Of a stretch of DNA of 64,000 nt, positions 10,557-20,800 are shown in pieces. Below the pieces are notes generated by a model. The model did no database searches. It was not told where the DNA came from and worked only from the letters and a program-made list of their open reading frames with translations. The position numbers were made by a program, and so were the translations under genes. This DNA comes from Seminavis robusta (lineage: Eukaryota; Bacillariophyta; Bacillariophyceae; Naviculales; Naviculaceae). The DNA lies in the NCBI GenBank assembly GCA_903772945.1, contig CAICTM010000117.1:1-64000 (forward strand). The letters run 5' to 3'. The stretch's first letter is position 1; each line of letters starts with the position of its first letter.

Positions 10557-11375
10557 TCACAATTTGAATGCTGCTTCATTGTTGTATCGTCGCTGAAGTG
10601 CATCTTCGAGTCGAGAGAGTGTCCGTTTTCGTGCAGCTTCTTTATTGGGCATCAGATACATCCCATCGAGTCGTCCAGCTTCAGAGAGACACCCAACTTC
10701 AATTCTGTCCTTGATGGATCGCGGCAGAAACTGCCGTACCATACTGACCATAATATTGGACATGACACCAGTATGAAAGTGTTTGATTTTTTGCAGATTG
10801 AGTGGGTAGGGTACAACCATGTCCCAGACCCGTCTCCAAATCCCAACGCCAATGTCATGCTGCATTTGGTATCCCTCGCATTCTGCCACACAAATTATCC
10901 CACGTCGAATCGCCTCAAAATCAGGTGACATCAAATGGCTCATGAAATAGATTTCACAGACTTTGATGTCCACAGCATTGGGATTCGTACGAAAAGTACT
11001 CATGGGCAATTTGGTCAAATCCACCACTAGCACATAATTGCCATCTTGGTGATTAAATGATAAGCAGAGGTAGTAATCGGGAAAGAGTGATATGGCTTGA
11101 TGAATGCAACGGCGACCAAATTCATATGTTTCCACGATATTGTATTCCTCCCGCAAGTATTGCAGTTGCTGTGCTCGTTCGATAGCATTGGACACATCAT
11201 CGTGACAAATGAGGGCCAACTGAGCATACCAAAAGTCGGTCAAATTGTCCACTTCAGCCTCAGATTCAATCCCTTCTTTTATGGCCAAGGCCCATGTTTT
11301 TTCTTGATGTGTCAGTTGCATACGACCCTTATCATAAGGTCCCTTTATGGGAGGAAGTGAGGCAATGCGTGCCAT
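10557..11375 (-). CDS. CRAL-TRIO domain protein, copy 2, with displaced N-terminus
   Basis: A tandem paralogue of the 8.4-9.5 kb gene, nearly colinear through the core: -E-V-D-N-L-T-D-F-W-Y-A-Q-, -D-G-N-Y-V-L-V-V-D-L-T-K-L-P-, -L-Q-K-I-K-H-F-H-T-, and the same C-terminal -T-L-S-R-L-E-D-A-L-Q-R-R-Y-. The aligned frame is open up to about 11,520 but has no ATG before 11,373-11,375, which gives 272 residues. The likely ancestral start (ATG near 11,511 followed by a run of Glu codons) sits in another frame, so the acidic N-terminus was lost by a frame change in the GA-rich tract, or a small intron is hidden there. The lipid-binding core is complete. Confidence 0.65.
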   Translation of the reverse strand: MARIASLPPIKGPYDKGRMQLTHQEKTWALAIKEGIESEAEVDNLTDFWYAQLALICHDDVSNAIERAQQLQYLREEYNIVETYEFGRRCIHQAISLFPDYYLCLSFNHQDGNYVLVVDLTKLPMSTFRTNPNAVDIKVCEIYFMSHLMSPDFEAIRRGIICVAECEGYQMQHDIGVGIWRRVWDMVVPYPLNLQKIKHFHTGVMSNIMVSMVRQFLPRSIKDRIEVGCLSEAGRLDGMYLMPNKEAARKRTLSRLEDALQRRYNNEAAFKL

Positions 11376-12026
11376 CGAGTCCACTGCTTCTGACTCGTCC
11401 ACATCTGCTTCTGCCTCCTGTACCACTCTCCCACCAATCTGAGCGAAGCGAAGTGGTTCCACCTCTTCATACTCATTCCCTTCCTCTCTCTCTCCTCTTC
11501 TTCTTGCATCGCCATGGTAGACTCAACTCTTGGGGGTGAGCGTTCAGGGTAACTGTTGCTTTCTAGTGCGAGTGGCATGAGAGACTATGAGAGTTTGTGG
11601 TAAGGACAGGGTGGAGCGCTAAAGAAACACTACTATATGTATCGTATGCGGCTATTAATACCTACCAGTACCGTGAGTCGAGTCGCAAAGAATGGCCACG
11701 GAATTCTCTCCAGTTGCGAAAGATGATGAAAAGAGTCACAAACCAACAAAAGACTGCTTAGGACATTTGAAAATATGTCTTAAAAAGTGATTATTAAATT
11801 GTCGGATTTGGTGATTTAAAGACTGTACCCTTTCTGACTGCGAAATATGTCTCAAAAGAATCTTACCAGTATTTACCCCACTGCCCACTGAGCAAGAAAG
11901 GAAACGCAAACGGAAGCAGTTCACGGAACTACATGTAGTCTAGCTACCGCCGGTAGCTATTCTAAAATAGCTAGAACTGGCAACTCATTACACAAGCCAG
12001 CAAGAAGGCTTGAATACTACCCTCCG
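11376..12026. other. Intergenic stretch, including the out-of-frame 5' part of the CRAL-TRIO copy
   Basis: Up to about 11,520 the sequence is recognisable as the former acidic N-terminus of the neighbouring gene. Beyond that it is A/T-rich DNA with CTAGCTA and CCGGTAG palindromes and no supported gene. Confidence 0.45.
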
Positions 12027-13127
12027 CTAATCTTTACAATGGCACGGAAAACTCTCCACAGACAAACCACACCCAAACAAGTGGAGATGTTGCAGGGAAT
12101 AATTATAGTGCTGCAGGGCTGTTCCAAATTCGTCCGCCAACAATGATCGGACCAGGTTGGTGGCGTAAATGTTCAAATGTGTCAGCCTGGTATTATTGTG
12201 CTGGAGTGCTAGTGCCAGCAACCGTAACTGGGTGGTGTCTCCATTGGTTTCGGGGGCCACCATCATGTCGAGATGCAGTTTCTGCAAGGTTGGATGTTGT
12301 TCCATGAGTGTGGCAATGGCTGTGCAATGATCTTGACTGAAGGTACTGGCCAATCGCACGTTTTGAATGGCATGGCAACTTGCGAGTGCTTGACAGAGAG
12401 GCACCACAATTTCCTGTCCACGAAAAAAGCCGTAGACATGCAAATGCCGGAGTGTGGTGGATTGTCGTGCCAAGAGTTGTGTAAAGGCAGTAGTCATACT
12501 TATGACATCTCCAAGTGCTTTTTCGTGAATGGGTGCCACTTCGAGTGTATGGAGGAGTGGTACCGGTAGATGGGCAAGTCGATGGAGGATTGTTTCCAGA
12601 ATGCCGACATCTTGTAAGTGACGAGGAAATTGGCAGTCGACCAATCGAAAAGATTCTAGCTTTTGGAGGGCTGCCAGAGATCGATAAAAGGAATGAAAGT
12701 CATTTGGAGGACCACTTAGCTGCACATAGACCAGAGACAATTGTTGGAGGGTCAACGACACATCTGCCAAAACTCGACTCAGGACCCCCATCAAGTTGTC
12801 GCAATGTCCCGACACTTGTAGCAATTTGAGTTTCGGTAGTGTCCCAAAGGATTCTACTAACAGTTGTGTGGCTTGATTGACATCGTCATCGGCCAAAATA
12901 CCAAAGAACTCCACTTGTTCCAAACTCTCGTTGGCTCGCACGGCATCCACCAGCAGCATCACATCGGCGGCTTCATAGCCGGGATTCATGCGGACATTCA
13001 AACAGGAACATCCACCTTCATTGTTCCGGAGTCGCTCGGCCACAGACTCGAGAGTCTCTTCTTCCTCTTGTGGAGGTTGCTGTTGTTGCTGTTGCTGTTG
13101 CTGATCTAGCGGAAGAAGTAGTGCCAT
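12027..13127 (-). CDS. RNI-like leucine-rich repeat protein
   Basis: A 366-residue protein starting at the ATG at 13,125-13,127. A run of Gln (nine in a row) and then Glu follows the start. The rest is a solenoid of irregular, roughly 28-residue leucine-rich repeats of the ribonuclease-inhibitor type, seen as repeated -L-x-x-L-x-L- strands such as -L-Q-Q-L-S-L-V-, -L-R-H-L-H-V-Y-, -L-Q-K-L-H-L-D- and -L-Q-H-L-H-L-F-. There is no signal peptide, F-box, kinase or NACHT domain. Proteins of this build are usually intracellular binding scaffolds, and the partner is unknown. It is unrelated to the plant-type LRR receptors elsewhere in the window. Confidence 0.68.
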   Translation of the reverse strand: MALLLPLDQQQQQQQQQPPQEEEETLESVAERLRNNEGGCSCLNVRMNPGYEAADVMLLVDAVRANESLEQVEFFGILADDDVNQATQLLVESFGTLPKLKLLQVSGHCDNLMGVLSRVLADVSLTLQQLSLVYVQLSGPPNDFHSFYRSLAALQKLESFRLVDCQFPRHLQDVGILETILHRLAHLPVPLLHTLEVAPIHEKALGDVISMTTAFTQLLARQSTTLRHLHVYGFFRGQEIVVPLCQALASCHAIQNVRLASTFSQDHCTAIATLMEQHPTLQKLHLDMMVAPETNGDTTQLRLLALALQHNNTRLTHLNIYATNLVRSLLADEFGTALQHYNYSLQHLHLFGCGLSVESFPCHCKD

Positions 13128-13841
13128 GGTCAAGCAGTATGGATCGATCAATTGTTGTTGGCAAGGGCTCTTTCTTTCTTGCTCTTTGGTTGTGAGAAAA
13201 GGCGAGGTTGGCAAATCGAAATGATCGGATGGGATCTATTCGAATCGATGATTGAATATTCGATTCATCCTTATTCGAACTTTTATCCGAACCATGATGT
13301 CTCAGGGCCCAGTGGCAGGATCTTCCGTTTGCTGCCTCTTGCTAGCTAGATCTACTGGCTAGCTAGAGCTAGTGCGAGAAATGTGGGAGTTTTATTTGAA
13401 CTCTACCATTGTCGTGTAGAATGGTAAACTACTGCAAAGACTGGTAATTATCCACATTTTTTATTGTAATTAATCTAAGACAATGACCAACGAAAAAATT
13501 GCGATTGCTAACGGGGTTCCCATGTCCTTGGAGCAGATGCAAAGCTATTCACAAGAGTAAATGGGGGTTCCTGTTGTATTGAGAAAGAACGGTGAGCAAT
13601 CGTGGATGAGCCCCACTCGGGTGCAGCTAATGCTACTCCAGCGCTGCCAGTCGGCGGAACATGAGTCTGTTCAACATAAGGAGGTGTATGAGCGTTGTCT
13701 TCCAAGTTGTCGTCCAACTTCCGAACCGCTTTTAGACTCCAAGCCTGTGCACCTGCTGAGTTCGCACCCACATGAACCATAGAGCCAAAGTCGCAAAAGC
13801 CAATTTGTCGCAGATTATTGATCCAGTAGCAGCCAAGCAAG
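13128..13841. other. Intergenic stretch, no supported gene
   Basis: CTAGCTAG-type palindromes lie near 13,340-13,372. From 13,500 frames are open on both strands, one of them antisense to the start of the kinase-like gene, but none shows a domain. A 5' exon of the kinase-like gene could lie here (a GTGAGC donor-like site follows an ATG frame at 13,561), without enough support to call it. Confidence 0.4.
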
Positions 13842-15460
13842 ATGGCGCCATCGAATATCCTGATCCTCGTACTTGTAGCCCTTCGCGTACCGATTCTGCA
13901 GGCCGTGATCTGTCGCATCATTCGAATCATGGTCGACAACAAAGAAACGGATGCCCCAACTGCCGAACGACAGCTTGCCGGCTCTTTTGGAAAGAATGAG
14001 AGTGAAGAAGTCTTGCCACTAATGCTTGCATCTATGGTGCAGAAACCAATTGAGATCAAGGTTGGACGAGCCAACAGAGGAAAGTTCGTGAAGGGGACCG
14101 AAAAAGAACGATCACAAGTGGTTGGTCATCTCGGGAAGCGGCTGGAGTATTGTTTTCCTTTTGGTGGGGTTGGTTTCAGTTCTTCGTGTATCGGGATTGT
14201 TCTTACTACTTTGTCCATTGAAGTAATTCGAATGGATCTTTCCAACGTCGGAAGTACAGACGTTGCTTTGGATTTGCTTGGAACCGGCCTTGTCCCGGTG
14301 CGGCTCGTCAAGGACACTGAGTTGCCGGAGGGCATCAAGAAGCTACACGTGAAAGAAAAAGGAGAAGAAATAGAAGCAACCGATGGGTTTGTTCTCCTGG
14401 CTGGGGCCTTGAAACATGAAATTCCCAAAGACTTCGGTACTGAGGCATCCATCAAGCAGGTGCACCCCGAGGAACAAGAATTAGTGGTTGTCGATTATCT
14501 TGCCTCGGGTGCCTTTGCCAACGTTGTACAGCTCGGACCGGAAGAGTTTATGAAGATACCGAAACCAGCGGCTCTGGCAACAAGCTTAGAAGGAGAAGCA
14601 GATATTTTGGTACTCTAAGTCGTCCCGGAGACAATCCAGGTATCCCACGACCGCTATTGGTGGAAGGTCAAAATGGGAATCCAATTTCCAGAATTCGAAC
14701 CGTCATTGGAGGCGAGATTTCAGAGTTGATTGGTTTGAGATTGAATGGAGTTGTTGGATTGCCCCTTCACCGCTTGCCTCAACAGATGTGGCAAACACAT
14801 TCCGTGCACATCATTACGAATGTGTACGAGGCTCTCAAATACGCTCACAGCAAGTCCATTTATCACTTGGATGTACGACCTGGGAACATCATTGTGAAGG
14901 TTGAGGAAGAAAATGAAGAACCATCTGTGATGCTCTCTGATTGGGGATGCTCTGTTCAAGGCAAGCGGGCACTGAAATCTTTTCATGGCTGTACACCATA
15001 TGCCCATGACCGCCTTCTTGGAGATGATTTCCATGGCAGGCTCGCCGCGGATCTGGACTTTGCATCGCTAGCATACACAATCGATCACATCAAGCACCAT
15101 CAGCTGCGATGGATGTTCCAATTCGACCGTCCTAAGAACGTATGCACTGACGACTTGGACTTGCGTCGGGAGTTGGTGAGAGAATGGCTTGGACAGCAAG
15201 ACCCAGCGCAGGAACCATCGTGGCTGGAGATTTCCGAGACGATCCGAGAAAGCATGTGTGCCGCATGCCGTCTTAACGTCCGTCGCTCTCTTCGCGACAA
15301 AAAAGAGAATCCAGAAGAGAACGCAGCAGTCCCCTTGGAAGATTCGGTTACAAATGCCCCGACCAAAGAATCCAAAAAAGTGAAGACAGAGGCTGTGGGG
15401 GTGGGAAATGAAAAGACCAAAAAGAGAAAGGCCAGTGAGGCGGTAGCCACTCCTTTGTAG
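13842..15460 (+). CDS. Protein-kinase-like gene, coding sequence divided between two frames
   Basis: The first frame (13,842-14,618; an alternative start is the ATG at 13,929) encodes a region I do not recognise, then a kinase N-lobe: -L-A-S-G-A-F-A-N-V-V- (glycine loop) and -F-M-K-I-P- (candidate VAIK lysine). The second frame, readable from about 14,615 to 15,460, continues with -H-S-K-S-I-Y-H-L-D-V-R-P-G-N-I- (catalytic loop, HLD instead of HRD) and -L-S-D-W-G-C-S- (DWG instead of DFG), then a Lys/Glu-rich nuclear-type tail. The frames meet near 14,613-14,618, where the first stops. No intron of normal size joins them, so this is a frameshift or a sequencing error. All catalytic residues are present across the two parts. 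Confidence 0.6.
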
Positions 15461-15775
15461 TTGTTGGTTGCCAATTTGATCATCCAAAGATCCCTTCCTG
15501 ATAACATCGGTCACAGCATCCATCATCGAGTACTAGTATAAGGAGGGAGACGATGTAGTCCACATACACTGCACCATCTCTCAAGTTCCCCCCCGAGATA
15601 CTCTGTTCCAGGGGGGGATCTGTTGCTGCAACCCTGCAACCTCGGCCCTCGTTCCTTGTTCCAGCGATTGGTTTGCAACACCAGTCTGCTCTGCCCTCCC
15701 CTTCCCAAGAGGCAAAGCCCATTTGGCCCTTGCGTTCATTCTAGTTACCGACCCTGTCGGCTATCTGCCAATCTA
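15461..15775. other. Intergenic stretch, no supported gene
   Basis: A short spacer between the 3' ends of two convergent genes. It has a C run and a G run around 15,590-15,618 (cccccc, ggggggg) and nothing else notable. Confidence 0.45.
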
Positions 15776-17617
15776 TCAACCTTTCGACAACCCATTATTG
15801 AGCTCGCTATCCCGTTGGCACAGTTTCTGAATTTGCTGTGGTGATTGTTGCATTGAATCTGATTGTGCCCGCTTAGACAAAGCTGAAGCCAACGAATTGC
15901 CCTCTGAGCTGGTTGCTCCAACATTGGCAGAGCCATCAGATGGAGATGCCTTGCTTTTGCTGGGGCAATCTGTGTTGCGCGTGTTTCGATAAAAGTGGGA
16001 AATCTACAACCAAGGATTGGGTGAGCACAGTGAGCAAAATCAATTCTCCGTGCCAACAGTTACATTCATTTTTGTACATACCTTGTTCCTTGCGGTTTCT
16101 TGGTCCACTCCTTCCCATGCATTGTCTTCCCATTTCAAAAACCGACCGTGCGATTCTAGGATAATTGTGACAATGCGTGCAGCAATTGCTGTCTTTTCAT
16201 ACTTTCGTGCCGCCTCATACTTGTCTCGAAACATGTCAGCAATATGTGCAGCTCTCAGGTTGCCTGTGTGATTCCTTGTTTGAAGTCCTCGTCCAAAGAG
16301 GACATCAAATCGACGGGGGACTATGATATCAATGCCACTTGTGTTGCCTTTTTCTTCCTGCTTGCGCCAGCTCTGAATACATTGAAGATGATTCTCCAGA
16401 TCGATGGGTTCATTATTTGGACGGAATGGGAAACGATCTGTTGAGATTCCAAAGGTCTGCAATGCAAATTTGAGCTGTTCAAAGTCCCCAAAGTGAACTC
16501 GGATTCGAGCCCTCAGTTCCTCGTGGAGGAACCAACGAATGCCACCAACCAACGGGCGTAGACATTTTTGGCTGAGCAGGAAATGGACACCAGCCACCCT
16601 GCGAGGGATCCCAGGCCTGAGTTTCTTCATTAGCTGTGCTTGGGTGAATAGACTTTGTTGTACTTGTAGCAGAGAATGCCCTGACCACCACATCACAATA
16701 ACAATGCCCTTCTTTTGTGCATCCTCAGTTTGGAGAATCGACATTATGAAAAGCATGAAGGCACGTTGCTGCATTTGAATCGAATCAGAAAAAACAACAA
16801 AATATCAGGGACCAAAATGTGGATACCACGAGCTTGCCGTTCCACTCCACTTTGGATAGACTATACATACATGACATTTCGCAGCCAGAGAGCCATCTAT
16901 ACAAGTAGGTGAAAATGCCACGACCAGACGGCCAGAAGCATCACACTCAGGCAAGAGCTGCCATGCCCCTGATTTGAGAGCCTTGACATCATCATCTTCA
17001 TTGAGATCACTCAAACGCAGCTTTCGGGCCAAGGCAGGTCCGCCGCCAAACATATCCATTTTGTTCTCCAAATGTGTTACTATTCTTTGCGCTGACGACT
17101 TGACATCAAACTTTTCGCAGCGAAGAAACAGGAGCCGAAACTCCCGACCCGTTACATATTCTTCATTCAAATACTTGGCTTTTTCATATGCTTTTCGGTT
17201 GGGTATCTTTCGAATTTCCTGCTCCAATTGCTCCAGCAGCTCATTTATGTTCTCAGGATCGTGAGATTCCTGGGCCATCCCATGAATGTCAAACGTGGTC
17301 CGCTCCTTTTCTTCAAACGACAGCTTATCCATTTCCTCCGCCAAGAGCTTATCAATCATATCTGCCTCCTCAGAAGACGGATGTAAGGGCTCCACGGAAA
17401 GACTTGCCTCCTGAAACGTCTTGTCTCTTTGAACAACACCCAAGTCTTTATTAATCACAAGGTCCCCATCATCATCAACTGTGGTACCTGTATCAGGAGC
17501 TGCCACTGGATCACACACTTCTTCCTGAATGTCTGCAGTGTTATTATTAGCTGCCAATGAGGTATCAGAAAGAGGAACACTGCTGTTGCTGTCAAGCACT
17601 GGTTGGAGAGGCTCCAT
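15776..17617 (-). CDS. CRAL-TRIO protein fused to a C-terminal DUF6824 domain, three exons
   Basis: The exons are 17617-16871, 16768-16082 and 16003-15776. Donors are GTATGT, acceptors are TGCAG and TGTAG, and all junctions are phase 0, giving 553 residues. The N-terminus is acidic. A CRAL-TRIO-like half follows (-R-L-V-V-A-F-S-P-, spliced into Q-R-A-F-M-L-F-I-M-S-I-, -K-G-I-V-I-V-M-W-W-, -V-A-G-V-H-F-L-). Then comes a DUF6824 block, seen as -R-F-D-V-L-F-G-R-G-, -T-G-N-L-R-A-A-, -I-A-A-R-I-V-, -G-R-F-L-K-W- and, across the last splice, -A-R-N-K|I-S-H-F-Y-R. DUF6824 is frequent in diatoms and its biochemistry is unknown. A frame upstream of 17,617 is also open from an ATG at 17,752, so the start is not certain. 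Confidence 0.78.
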
Positions 17618-18107
17618 GGTCCAGAGCTGATCCCAAAGAATCGATTTCTTACATGTATGTTCAATGAGTATCAGATCTGAAAGCAAGCAATAGAGGAAGA
17701 CGGAGGTTTGGTTTCCATGACCTCGGCTCGAACAGAGCGTCATGGCCTGCATTCACTGTAATCTGTACAGGGCTACTAGTACCTTCGTGTGACGTGGTAC
17801 CGCCCAGCTGCAGGTTAAAGGTACATGTATCAGTACAGCTGTAAGAAGTAGGAAAGCAGGTGCTTTTTGCTCTGCCAGACGCGTAAGTACGAGTACGACC
17901 AGTGAGTGGACCATCCTGTAAGAACTCCAAAAGCTTCTATTCTGTTCTTTCCTTTCCACCCATCGAATCCTTCAACACGACTTGTCTGATGACACAACAA
18001 CAACATCCAATGTCGGCCTCCTTTAAAACGTAGATCTATCTATTTAGTATTTGTTTTTCACTCCAATGTCGGCCTACTAGTATCGGCCGACCAACCTCAA
18101 ACCAACC
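17618..18107. other. Divergent promoter region
   Basis: Some 490 bases separate the CRAL-TRIO/DUF6824 gene (minus strand) from the HAD gene (plus strand), so this DNA should hold both promoters. The minus-strand frame stays open to 17,752. GTAC-rich short palindromes occur around 17,770-17,900. No defined promoter element can be named. Confidence 0.4.
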
Positions 18108-18863
18108 ATGCAGCCCACCCCATTGCTTATACTGATCCTCAAGATGCACTCTTCCTCGCCGCCGCCCACACAACAGTATGCACCACCCGATCTGTCTCTT
18201 CCATCGGCCGTCATTTTTGATTTTGACGGCACCATTTTGGATACGGAATGGATCGAGTACGAATCTTGGCGGGACATTTACCAAACCGAGGGCGTCGAGT
18301 TGCCGATTCATGTATGGGCCCAATGCGTCGGATCCGATTACGATGCCTGGTCGCCCGAGGCACATTTGGAATCGTTGACGAACAAAACCTATGATTGGCC
18401 TGCAATACACAAACCTCGCAGTGCATTTGTACGAAATCATCTCGAGACGGCGGGTCCTCGCGCGGGGATTCGTGCCGCGTTGGAGTACTTTGGCAAACAC
18501 AGCATTCCACTCGCGATAGCATCCAGTTCCGACCACGCCTGGGTGGATCCCTGGTTGGAAAAATTGGGATTGATACAGTACTTTTCGCACATTTGCTGCA
18601 GTGATGACGTGCAAAATTGCAAACCGGCGCCCGATTTGTTTTTAAAGGCGGCCCAATTACTGAACCAAGATCCGAAAACATGTTGGGTCATTGAAGATTC
18701 CAAGAATGGACTCATAGGAGGAATCAAGGCAGGCGCCAAAGTAATTATTACCCATCATCCCATTACGGCACATTTAGACTTTACGGGAGCCTTGTTGGTC
18801 GAGGATTCCATGGAAAGAGTACTGGAACGGATAAAAGAACAGCAACCATCTTCCAAAGAATGA
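18108..18863 (+). CDS. HAD-superfamily hydrolase, beta-phosphoglucomutase-like
   Basis: A 251-residue protein with all four HAD motifs. Motif I is F-D-F-D-G-T at residues 37-42 (nucleophile D38, acid/base D40) followed by I-L-D-T-E. A helical cap follows, then motif II -I-A-S-S-S-D-, motif III -N-C-K-P-A-P-D- and motif IV -I-E-D-S-K-N-G-. The spacing fits subfamily IA (beta-phosphoglucomutase, phosphoglycolate or sugar-phosphate phosphatases). These enzymes remove or move phosphate through a phospho-aspartate. The substrate cannot be read from the sequence. The first 12 residues are hydrophobic but short, and M13 is an alternative start. Single exon. Confidence 0.88.
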   Translation: MQPTPLLILILKMHSSSPPPTQQYAPPDLSLPSAVIFDFDGTILDTEWIEYESWRDIYQTEGVELPIHVWAQCVGSDYDAWSPEAHLESLTNKTYDWPAIHKPRSAFVRNHLETAGPRAGIRAALEYFGKHSIPLAIASSSDHAWVDPWLEKLGLIQYFSHICCSDDVQNCKPAPDLFLKAAQLLNQDPKTCWVIEDSKNGLIGGIKAGAKVIITHHPITAHLDFTGALLVEDSMERVLERIKEQQPSSKE

Positions 18864-19600
18864 ATGAATGATAGATACATTCGATTCTCCAACACAACAC
18901 AACACAACACAACACAACACAACAAACGAGTGACGAGACGAGTCGATTCGGACCATGGAAAATGGAATTCTCCCTGAGCTACAAGCGCATGTGCAACGAA
19001 TGATTTCGGCGCAATTTGAAGCGTACCAGTAGGGAAAACGTGCGACTACCTTGGTCACGTATCCATCGCTTTACCGCACTTCATCAGGCAAGCACACCTC
19101 TGCGATTCTTGTCCGTGTTCTCATCCCTCCATTGAGGGTCAGCCAGGAAGACTGTTTTGGGGACGGCAGTCTTGATTGCATGGGTGTAATTTTAAAAAGT
19201 TTGCGTTGAGGGAATTTTAGTTTTACCCCTCTCTCAGCTTGAGCGTCAGTCTGGACAGAGGCGTCATTTATTTCTAGTGTCATTCATGCTCTAGTAGCTA
19301 GGCCACACATGCCATCCCCGGCCGTCTTGGAGCAAAAGGACACGCCTACTTTGGATGACAATTGTTGCTTTCTGTCAAGTTACACCACCACCTTGTACCG
19401 TATTGGCTTCCATAGTCTAGTGTGCTGCCGGACACTTTTTTGAGATGCCGAGCACATTACCAGTACCACGACCTTTCCTGCTAACTAGCCACTACAGTAC
19501 GGTAGAGAGAAGTTTCGAGCACTGGTGGTGTAACGTCAAGCCAATCTCGCAGTCTTGATATTCGTTATTCCTCATGCAATAATAATTTAGCAAAAAGTCG
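18864..19600. other. Intergenic stretch with a pentanucleotide microsatellite
   Basis: No supported gene is seen. A 25-codon frame from the ATG at 18,955 ends quickly and shows no family. The (AACAC) microsatellite at the left is listed separately. Confidence 0.5.
18891..18923 (+). repeat. (AACAC)n microsatellite
   Basis: Six perfect AACAC units run from 18,891 to 18,920, just after the stop codon of the HAD gene, probably in its 3' untranslated region. A degenerate seventh unit follows. Confidence 0.9.
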
Positions 19601-20800
19601 TTATTCCCACCATTCAAAGCCAATTTCATCCAGCAATGCTTTCCTCTCTGGTTCAAGTGAACCCTTTGAAAAGAGTCTCCTCTGGTTGTTTGCCCACCAA
19701 CAAATTGGCTTTCCCGTAGCAAGCTTCTTGGCGTAACAGTGCTTTAGCTGCTCAAAGCTTTCCAGCCAAGATTCTTCATAAATCTCCGCAAGGTGCCATC
19801 TTTGTTTCGATTCCGCTGATTGAAGACCCAAATGCCAAGTTCTCTGTTTTCTGGATATCGAGATGGGACACGCGTATGGCCATGTTCATCCTTGAACTTA
19901 CACAGTGTAGCAAATTGAGAACTCCACAGTGCTTTCTGCTCTGGATTATCCTTAGGAGCACCTTGTCTTAATCTCCACTCAAACCCAATGGATTCTAGCA
20001 TTTCCTGTCTGTCCTTTCTGAGATTACCAGTAGTGTACAACCTGCGCTGAGTTCTGACCCATGCACCTAGTTTGCCCTGTTTGATAGGAACTCTGCAGTG
20101 TCCATGAGTTCCCTTGTATTCCTTCAATGCCTCAAACATTGCCATCCACCACCTCTCATGCTTGTCCACGTTGGTGTGCACCAGTCCATAAAAACCCAAT
20201 CTTGCCCAGCTGAGTGATCTGTTCCTGTGTCAACCGGGCCTTTTGCCGCCTCACATTTAATTTTGCATCCATAATCCTAGGTTTGGATATTCTATTCTTT
20301 TGACTGTGCGGGTATGTTGACAGTGCCATGGATCTCTTTGTATTCCATCATTGCTGCAATATTCTGATCCCAAGTAGGATTGTTGTCTGATGTGACTGTG
20401 CTGAGGTTGGCATCATTCTCCAAATGTGATCAGCTTTGTTTATTATTCTCTGATGGGTTTTGGTTGCTCTGAGGTTCAGTGCTGTTTGTGGTGGAAGGGT
20501 GATCAGTGACATCCTTTTAATCTTATTGGTGACCGATAAACAGGATGTTGATGTTTGGCTTCTTGAAGGTGCAAGAACCGGGATCAACTTATTGTGGTGG
20601 GCTTGATTGGAGGTTTGTTGATTTTGACCACCAAAGAAAGAACCACCTGATGGCTGTGGAGTTCTTCTTGTAGTGAATGCTTGGACACCATGTTCAGTGT
20701 GGAGATATCCAACGAGAAGCAGAAAGAGGGGTATGATGCAGTGTATGATTGTGGTTGGTGGCAAAAGACGATGGCGTCGTTGCCCCCGTTGTGACTGCAT
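19601..20800 (-). pseudogene. Helicase-associated (HA) repeat protein with plastid-type leader, disrupted
   Basis: From the ATG at 20,798-20,800 there is a basic start, a hydrophobic signal core (-I-I-P-L-F-L-L-L-V-G-) and -G-V-Q-A-F-T-T-R-R-, an AF cleavage motif like that of diatom plastid presequences. Downstream lie at least three HA repeats: -W-D-Q-N-I-A-A-M-M-E-Y-K-E-I-H-G-, -M-F-E-A-L-K-E-Y-K-G-T-H-G-H-C-R-V-P-, and -F-K-D-E-H-G-H-T-R-V-P- followed by -W-A-N-N-Q-R-R-. They sit in different frames, so the gene is broken by at least three frame changes or stops (near 20,370, 20,220-20,280 and 19,810). HA repeats are thought to bind nucleic acid or to act as helicase accessory modules. 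Poor local sequence quality is the alternative to decay. Confidence 0.7.

Noticed and set aside
14610-14639. A 30-bp GT-AG intron bridging the two kinase frames
   Set aside because: It is too short for this genome, and removing it leaves the first frame unchanged, so it would not reach the second frame.
18955-19032. Short frame M-E-N-G-I-L-P-E-L-Q- after the HAD gene
   Set aside because: Only 25 codons, with no conserved partner. It could be part of the 3' untranslated region.
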